A stretch of DNA of 12,807 bases from Caldilineaceae bacterium. GTDB taxonomy: Bacteria; Chloroflexota; Anaerolineae; Caldilineales; Caldilineaceae. Under the pieces are notes generated by a model. It was not told the DNA's origin and did not search any database. It saw only the letters and a list, made by a program, of their open reading frames with translations. The DNA is taken from assembly GCA_026645635.1 (NCBI GenBank), contig JAPKMV010000041.1, forward strand, positions 1-12,807. The letters run 5' to 3'. Of this stretch, positions 6,689-12,807 are shown one piece after another; the stretch's first letter is position 1; each line of letters opens with the position of its first letter. The position numbers were made by a program, and so were the translations under genes.

Positions 6689-8191
6689 CTACATCTCCCG
6701 CACCATCTTCTCCGCCACGCGCAGCGCCTGGGCTGCGATGGTCAACGCCGGGTTCATGGCCGCCGAGGAGGGGAAGAAGGAGGAATCCATCACGTAGAGG
6801 TTCTCCACGTCGTGGGTGCGGCAGTAGGGATCGAGCACCGAGGTGGCCGGATCCGCACCGAAGCGCGCGGTGCCACACTGGTGCGAGTTGGTGGCGATGC
6901 CCATGCGCTCGATCAGCACGACCGGATAACCCGCCGCCTTCATCATCTCCTTCGCCGCAGCAATGAGCCGGTTGTGCGCCACCAAATTGTTCGGTTTCCA
7001 GTGTACGACCACCTTCTCGCCCTCCAGCGCAACGCGATTCTCCTCACTGGGCAGGTCTTCCGACATCACCCACCAGTCCACGCTGCGGTCGGCCATGCCC
7101 TGGAGAATGGGCCGCGGCACCAGCGGCTTGGCCGCGGTCAACATGCCGGCCTGGAGCTTGCCCAGCATCTGGATGTTGCCCATGGGGTAGGCGAAGTCTG
7201 GCCCGCGCAGGTAAAAATCGTTCACCGCCATCGTCTTCTGGAAGACCGTGGGGTTCTTGTGCGCCGGGTCGATGGCCATGAGCGCGGTGTTGTTGTGCAC
7301 CATGTAGTTGCGTCCCACCAGCCCCGACGAGTTCGCCAGCCCGTTGGGATGCGCGCTGGTGGCTGAGCGCAGCAAGAGCAGCGCGGAATTCACCGCGCCG
7401 CAGGCGATGACGTAGGTCTTGGCGGTGACGGTCTGGCGCTGCCCCGCGCGCTCAACTTCAAGGCCGATGACGCGCTTGCCGCCCAGGTCGGTCAGCACGC
7501 GCTGCGCTTTGGTGCGCGTCCAGAGGGTGATGGCGCCGCCCTCCAGCGCGGGGCGCACGCAGCAGACATCAGCCTCGCCCTTGGCCAGCACCTGGCAGGG
7601 GAAGCCGTCGCAGGTCTTGCAGCGGATGCAGCGCCCACCCGCGCGCAGGTCCACGCCCATGGGCAGGTGAAACGGGTGCAGCCCGTTGCTGCGCAGCCGT
7701 TCGCCCAGCGCGGCGATGGCCGGCTCATGCGGCACGGCGGGGAACGGGTACGGCTGCGAGCGCGGCGGCTCGGTCAGGTCTTCGCCCGGCTCGCCGTGGA
7801 CGTGATAGATCTCCTCGGCGCGGCAGTAGTAGGGTTCCAGGTCGTCGTAGGTGATGGGCCAGGCCGGCGACACACCGCCCTCGTGCTCCAGCGCGCCGAA
7901 ATCCTCCCGGCGCAGGCGGGGCAGTGCGGCGCCGTAGACCTTGGTGTTGCCGCCCACGAAGTAGTGGACGCCCGGCTGGAAGGGCTTGCCGTCCGCGCCG
8001 TACCAGGTCTCGTCCGGCTTGTAGCGCTTCTCGTCGAAGACAACCTTTGGCTCCCAGTTTTGCGGCTCCTGGGGCAGATAGTCCCCGCGCTCGAGCAGGA
8101 GGATGCGCAGCCCGCTGTGGCGCAGCGCGTAGGCGAGCGTGCCGCCGCCCGCGCCCGTGCCGACGATGATGAGGTCGAAATTGTCAGCCAT
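6689..8191 (-). CDS. GMC family FAD-dependent oxidoreductase with a four-cysteine loop
   Basis: A 500-residue flavoprotein of the glucose-methanol-choline family, expected to oxidise an alcohol group of a sugar or polyol. The FAD dinucleotide motif GTGAGG is at 11-16, with the ribose-binding acid E34 in LLLERGD. The C-terminal HQCGTARFG gives catalytic His437, and MNPALTIAAQALR gives Asn480, 43 residues later, as in the His/Asn pair of the family. Unusual for textbook members is CIRCKTCDGFPC with C188, C191, C194 and C199, which could hold an Fe-S cluster. No signal peptide is seen. ATG 8191 has AGGAG eight bases upstream and starts directly with the FAD fold; the longer open frame up to 8407 is shadow sequence over the Dabb gene. 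It begins one base after the Dabb stop and precedes the glycyl radical enzyme, so all belong to one operon. The substrate is probably a hexose derivative, by context. Confidence 0.92.
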   Translation of the reverse strand: MADNFDLIIVGTGAGGGTLAYALRHSGLRILLLERGDYLPQEPQNWEPKVVFDEKRYKPDETWYGADGKPFQPGVHYFVGGNTKVYGAALPRLRREDFGALEHEGGVSPAWPITYDDLEPYYCRAEEIYHVHGEPGEDLTEPPRSQPYPFPAVPHEPAIAALGERLRSNGLHPFHLPMGVDLRAGGRCIRCKTCDGFPCQVLAKGEADVCCVRPALEGGAITLWTRTKAQRVLTDLGGKRVIGLEVERAGQRQTVTAKTYVIACGAVNSALLLLRSATSAHPNGLANSSGLVGRNYMVHNNTALMAIDPAHKNPTVFQKTMAVNDFYLRGPDFAYPMGNIQMLGKLQAGMLTAAKPLVPRPILQGMADRSVDWWVMSEDLPSEENRVALEGEKVVVHWKPNNLVAHNRLIAAAKEMMKAAGYPVVLIERMGIATNSHQCGTARFGADPATSVLDPYCRTHDVENLYVMDSSFFPSSAAMNPALTIAAQALRVAEKMVREM

Positions 8192-8192
8192 G

Positions 8193-8537
8193 TTAAGACT
8201 CCTGCGTGGCGAGGGGCGAGGGGCGAGTTGCGAGGGGCGACGTCGCCCAGTAGTCGATGACCAGCGCCTGCTCCAACACCGGCTGCAGGCTGGCGACAAA
8301 CGCCTGGTGGGCAGGGTGCACCAGGTAGGCGTCGCGGTCGGCGGTGCTGGAGAAGGTGAGCAGGAAGCAGTGGGTGTAGCCGCGCGCGATTCCCTCCGGG
8401 CTGACATCCGTGCCCCATTCGTAGTCTTGGATCAGGTCGATCTGCTCCGGCAGGCGGGCGAAGGCGGCCTCAATTTCTGCCACTGCCGCGCGCCCTGCGT
8501 CGGCTTTGAAAGAAAACAACACCACATGACGTAACAT
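8193..8537 (-). CDS. Dabb (stress-responsive A/B barrel) domain protein
   Basis: A 114-residue ferredoxin-like A/B barrel protein. Family features visible are the opening MLRHVVLFSFK, the central THCFLLTFSSTADRDAYLVHPAH and the closing LEQALVIDYW ending at residue 97. Such domains are small dimeric proteins, some catalytic and many of unknown role, and they recur beside sugar oxidoreductases. Residues 98-114 (ATSPLATRPSPLATQES) are beyond the usual end and are encoded by a GAGGGGCGAG tandem repeat, so the tail is repeat-derived. ATG 8537 is chosen because AAGGAAG precedes it and the barrel strand begins at once; an upstream start at 8570 adds 11 unconvincing residues. The TAA is one base before the GMC ATG, implying translational coupling. 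It is likely an accessory or processing partner of the GMC enzyme, inferred from position only. Confidence 0.88.
   Translation of the reverse strand: MLRHVVLFSFKADAGRAAVAEIEAAFARLPEQIDLIQDYEWGTDVSPEGIARGYTHCFLLTFSSTADRDAYLVHPAHQAFVASLQPVLEQALVIDYWATSPLATRPSPLATQES
8207..8248. repeat. GAGGGGCGAG tandem repeat and 14-bp palindrome in the Dabb tail
   Basis: GGCGAGGGGCGAG units recur at 8208-8226, with a further unit at 8230-8240. The last runs into GGGCGACGTCGCCC (8235-8248), a perfect 14-bp palindrome. The block encodes TSPLATRPSPLAT, outside the normal Dabb domain, and ends 15 bases before the GMC start codon. Confidence 0.7.
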
Positions 8538-8580
8538 GTTCTTCCTTTTGACCGGCAATCTGTGCGCCAATGCGCTCCTA

Positions 8581-8648
8581 TAAAAGACACGAATGTCAGG
8601 AATCAGCGTCCATCCGCCCGATCCGCGTCATCCGCGTTCTATTCTACT
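8581..8648. repeat. ATCCGCGTC-type dispersed repeat between permease and Dabb genes
   Basis: The + strand reads CCATCCGCCCGATCCGCGTC followed by ATCCGCGTTCTATTCTA, phased 7-9 nt units of a widespread bacterial dispersed repeat. It occupies half of the 137-bp gap between the second permease and the Dabb gene. No convincing promoter is seen; a TAGAAT on the minus strand has no adequate -35 box. Confidence 0.55.
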
Positions 8649-8674
8649 CCCCAACATGGCTGGGCAACATTTGT

Positions 8675-9529
8675 TCATCCCTTCACCGAGCCAGCCAGAA
8701 TGCCGCGGATGAAGAAGCGGCCCAGGAAGATGTAGATGATCGCCGTGGGCAGCGCGGCGATCACCGCGCCGGCCATCACCACGTTCCAGTCCACCGAAAA
8801 GGTGCCGGAGAGATTGTTCAGCGCAATTGTCACGGGCTGCGCCGACGGGTTCGGCACGACGGTGATGCCGAACAGGAAGTCGTTCCAGATGTTGGTGAAC
8901 TGGAAGATGCCCACAACCACGAAGGCCGGGATCGACAGCGGCAGCATCACCCGCGTGAAGGTCGTGATCAGCCCCGCGCCATCGACGCGCGCGGCGTCCA
9001 GCAGTTCAGTCGGCACGCCGGCGAAGTAGTTGCGGAAGATCAGCGTGGTGATCGGGATGCCGTAAATCACGTGCACCAGCACCAGCCCCCAGATCTGCCC
9101 ATACGCGCCGATTATCTGCAAGAAGCGCACCAGGGGCAGCAGGATGCTCTGGTAGGGGATGAAGAAGCCGAAAAGCAGCAGCGTGAAGATGACGTCCGAA
9201 CCGCGGAACTTCCATTTGGCAAAGAGATAGCCGTTGATGGCGCCGATGAGCGAGGAGAGGATTGTCGCCGGAATCACCATGATGAGGCTGTTCACCATGT
9301 TCGGGCTGAGCCGCGCCCACGCGCCGACAAAGCCGTTCTGCATCGTCACCTGCGTAGGTGGGTACCACATGGTCGATAGGCTGACATTCGGCGCGTCCTT
9401 GAGGCCGTTGGCCACCATCACATAGATCGGCATCAGAAAGAAGAGCGCCATCAAGAACAGCACCGTCCAGATGACGATGCGTCCCCAGTGAATGCGGCGT
9501 TTGGGCCTGGTATGGGTCTGTGCGCTCAT
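8675..9529 (-). CDS. Carbohydrate ABC transporter permease, CUT1 MalG type
   Basis: A 284-residue inner-membrane permease of the sugar ABC importer. An N-terminal membrane helix spans about 18-40, then come the periplasmic loop NGLKDAPNVSLSTMWYPP and further helices, with the EAA loop LLDAARVDGAG...MLPLS at about 177-199 that contacts the ATPase. The C-terminus RFFIRGILAGSVKG is the classic ending of MalG-type permeases. The start at 9529 is supported by AGGAGG just upstream and by the 2-bp gap after the first permease stop; the longer frame to 9958 runs over that gene. It forms a heterodimeric channel with the product of the preceding gene. Confidence 0.95.
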   Translation of the reverse strand: MSAQTHTRPKRRIHWGRIVIWTVLFLMALFFLMPIYVMVANGLKDAPNVSLSTMWYPPTQVTMQNGFVGAWARLSPNMVNSLIMVIPATILSSLIGAINGYLFAKWKFRGSDVIFTLLLFGFFIPYQSILLPLVRFLQIIGAYGQIWGLVLVHVIYGIPITTLIFRNYFAGVPTELLDAARVDGAGLITTFTRVMLPLSIPAFVVVGIFQFTNIWNDFLFGITVVPNPSAQPVTIALNNLSGTFSVDWNVVMAGAVIAALPTAIIYIFLGRFFIRGILAGSVKG

Positions 9530-9531
9530 GG

Positions 9532-10563
9532 TCAATCCTCCTGCCGCAGGCTGCTGGCCAGATAGGGCACGATCACCAGGGCCACCAGCAGCAGCATGAC
9601 GATGGCAGCCGCCGTCCCCAGGTTGTAGCGCGTGGCCTTGAACATCATCTCGAAGACAAAGATCGACGGCACGTCGGTGGCAAAGCCCGGCCCCACGCCC
9701 GACATGGTGTAGACCAGGTCGAAAATCTTCAGCGAAACGTGGAGCAGAATGACGACGACGCTGATGGTGACCGGGCGCAGCATGGGGATGATCACCTTCT
9801 GGTAGACCTGAAACTCGGTGGCGCCGTCGATGCGCGCCGCCTCGCGCACCTCGTCGGAGATGGTCGCCATGCCGCCCACGTAGAGCGCCATCACAAAGCC
9901 GGAGAGTTGCCAGGTCGCGGCGATGGCGATAGGGATCATAGCCATGGGGATGCCCCACTTCACCTGCCAGCCCAACGCCGGCGGCCAGGCGTAGGCCAGC
10001 AACTGGTTGACCTGCAGCACCACGTTCGGGTCGGTGATCCAGCCCGGCTTGAGCGGCGCCATGCCCATCTGCTGGAGCAAGGCGTTGATGCCTAACATCT
10101 CGAAGAAGATGTTGAAACCCGTCTCCGGGTTGAAAATCCAGCGCCAGGCGACGCCCGTCACCACGAAGGAGAGGGCATAGGGAAAGAGAAAGATGTTGCG
10201 GAAGATGTGATTGCCGCGCAGGTGCCGGTCGAGCAGGATCGCCAGCGTGAGGCCCAGGGTAAGGGCAAAAGCGATAAAGAAGACCGTGAAGACAAAGGTG
10301 TTGCGCAGGTCAGCCTGCCAGCGCACCATCCCGAAGAGTTCGCCGTAGGTGGCAAAGAGCGGCTCGCGCAACGACAGGTCGATCTTCAGCGTGCGCCAGT
10401 TCGAGAGTGAAACCCAAAAGGTGAAGCTGATGAAGACGTAAACAAAGATGATCAGTGCCAGGATCGATGGCAGCAGCAGCAAGAACGACTGTGTGCGCTC
10501 TGGGATGTGCCAGCGGCGCCGCGGCGGTTGGCGGTTCGCCTGGGTGAGGGAGGCAGTGGTCAT
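9532..10563 (-). CDS. Carbohydrate ABC transporter permease, CUT1 MalF/UgpA type
   Basis: A 343-residue inner-membrane permease. A cytoplasmic N-terminus (1-25, basic) leads into a first helix at about 27-50, a periplasmic segment NWRTLKIDLSLREPLFATYGELF, then RNTFVFTVFF and further helices. The EAA loop VREAARIDGATEFQVYQKVIIPML lies at about 239-262. It is longer than minimal family members because of the loop at about 160-205 (PLKPGWITDPN to GWQVKWGIP), as in glucose-type CUT1 permeases. The ATG at 10563 has GGGAG upstream. It lies after the binding protein gene, separated by a 128-bp gap with a strong inverted repeat, and is followed within 2 bp by the partner permease. Confidence 0.95.
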   Translation of the reverse strand: MTTASLTQANRQPPRRRWHIPERTQSFLLLLPSILALIIFVYVFISFTFWVSLSNWRTLKIDLSLREPLFATYGELFGMVRWQADLRNTFVFTVFFIAFALTLGLTLAILLDRHLRGNHIFRNIFLFPYALSFVVTGVAWRWIFNPETGFNIFFEMLGINALLQQMGMAPLKPGWITDPNVVLQVNQLLAYAWPPALGWQVKWGIPMAMIPIAIAATWQLSGFVMALYVGGMATISDEVREAARIDGATEFQVYQKVIIPMLRPVTISVVVILLHVSLKIFDLVYTMSGVGPGFATDVPSIFVFEMMFKATRYNLGTAAAIVMLLLVALVIVPYLASSLRQED

Positions 10564-10590
10564 GAAATCTCCCTTCTTAGGGTGAATTGG

Positions 10591-10604
10591 GCGGACATTT
10601 CCGC
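10591..10604. other. Small hairpin upstream of the first permease
   Basis: GCGGA-CATT-TCCGC forms a 5-bp stem with a 4-nt loop immediately next to the 19-bp inverted repeat, about 30 bp before the permease start. It may be part of the same processing or attenuation structure. Confidence 0.3.
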
Positions 10605-10664
10605 ATCTCCAATCTCTAGTCTCTGCTCTCAGCCAGGTGAGATTGGAGACTAGAGATTGGAGAT
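10605..10664. repeat. 19-bp perfect inverted repeat between binding-protein and permease genes
   Basis: ATCTCCAATCTCTAGTCTC (10605-10623) pairs perfectly with 10646-10664 around a 22-nt loop. The right side is also built of GAGATTGG direct units (about 10639-10667), so it is a low-complexity dispersed repeat rather than a designed terminator; no U-run follows on the minus strand. In E. coli a palindromic REP element between malE and malF lets the binding-protein message outlive the permease message; the same position here suggests a like effect. That role is inferred. Confidence 0.8.
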
Positions 10665-10691
10665 TGGCGGCTGTTGAGCCGTGCGCCGGAA

Positions 10692-12020
<1,329 letters not shown>

Positions 12021-12060
12021 GTTCTTTTTCTCCTTACTGAACAACTTGTTAGCCAGGAAC

Positions 12061-12072
12061 GGAACGTTTACG
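12061..12072. promoter_or_regulatory. Possible LacI-family operator upstream of the binding protein
   Basis: GGAACGTTTACG has the AACGTT centre and one good half-site (CGTAAACGTT on the minus strand) of LacI/GalR-type operators, whose ideal is a palindrome around TAAACGTTTA. It lies 41 bp upstream of the binding-protein ATG, in a 160-bp gap. The second half is degenerate and no clear -10/-35 pair was found, so this is tentative. Confidence 0.25.
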
Positions 12073-12097
12073 AAGAAACAGTGAGGTCTTGATGTTT

Positions 12098-12181
12098 GGG
12101 GTTTTGGGGTGTTGGGGTCTTGGGGTGACCGCAAGACCCCACAACCCCACAACCCCATCACCCAAAAACCCCACACCCCCA

Positions 12182-12188
<7 letters not shown>
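12098..12188. repeat. G-tract/C-tract foldback repeat with G-quadruplex potential
   Basis: On the + strand, 12098-12125 is four GGGG tracts separated by three 4-nt loops (TTTT, TGTT, TCTT). The right side, 12137-12188, has at least seven C3-C5 tracts, so the minus-strand DNA and RNA are also G-quadruplex-prone. The arms 12098-12122 and 12132-12156 pair at 22 of 25 positions, with a perfect GGGGTCTTG/CAAGACCCC core (12114-12122, 12132-12140). The element fills most of the gap between the MocA-type gene and the binding protein, and the TAG stop of the former lies within its last units. Confidence 0.75.

Positions 12189-12807
<619 letters not shown>

Noticed and set aside
8192..8407. A longer GMC oxidoreductase starting at 8407
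   Set aside because: The extra 72 residues are Ser/Arg/Pro-rich out-of-frame translation of the Dabb gene; the ATG at 8191 has AGGAG and begins the FAD fold directly.
8625..8660. TAGAAT as a -10 box for the Dabb gene on the minus strand
   Set aside because: It belongs to the dispersed repeat and the nearest TTGCCC is only 15 bp upstream; not convincing as a promoter.
8570..9379. A 269-codon + strand open frame opposite the second permease
   Set aside because: It is His/Asp/Gln-rich shadow sequence over a well-supported membrane protein and begins in a dispersed repeat.

Overview
The window is GC-rich bacterial DNA. The best guess is a member of the Chloroflexota, in the Anaerolineae/Caldilineae direction. 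The basis is the IYLPII-type tail of the secreted protein at the left edge, the Ala/Pro/Thr/Glu-rich lipoprotein linker of the binding protein, TGn-TATAAT promoter style, and many short dispersed palindromic repeats in the gene junctions. This is inferred from style; no marker gene is present.

Except for a 68-residue C-terminal fragment at the left edge (1-207, + strand), every real gene lies on the minus strand, so the order of transcription runs from right to left. From the right: the C-terminal part of a Gfo/Idh/MocA sugar oxidoreductase (12182-12807, open at the edge); a sugar-binding lipoprotein of the Thermus glucose/galactose-binder type (10692-12020); two CUT1 permeases (9532-10563, 8675-9529); a Dabb A/B-barrel protein (8193-8537); an FAD-dependent GMC oxidoreductase (6689-8191); a glycyl radical enzyme of the GCVE eliminase type (4169-6646); and its radical-SAM activase (3057-4172). 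A second, shorter group follows behind its own promoter: a 68-aa membrane protein (2538-2744), a zinc-free MDR quinone-oxidoreductase-like enzyme (1516-2526) and a DUF418/YeiB membrane protein (213-1481), which meets the left-edge gene tail to tail with 5 bp between the stops.

Read together, the first group looks like uptake and unusual catabolism of a hexose or hexoside. The ABC system (without its ATPase) brings the substrate in. The Gfo/Idh/MocA and GMC enzymes, with the Dabb protein, are candidates for oxidation to a keto sugar and downstream handling. The glycyl radical eliminase, with its cognate activase, could carry out an anaerobic elimination on a diol or keto-sugar product. I do not know a described pathway with this exact gene combination.

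The second striking layer is repeats. Most gene junctions carry a different short repeat or hairpin, and three of these have entered reading frames: a roughly 111-bp foldback repeat sits in frame inside the glycyl radical enzyme, two identical 29-bp palindromes exactly 27 codons apart (plus a third repeat type) form an N-terminal extension of the activase, and a GAGGGGCGAG tandem repeat forms the C-terminal tail of the Dabb protein. A four-tract GGGG motif that also folds into a 25-bp stem lies between the MocA-type gene and the binding protein, and a 19-bp inverted repeat separates the binding protein from the permeases.
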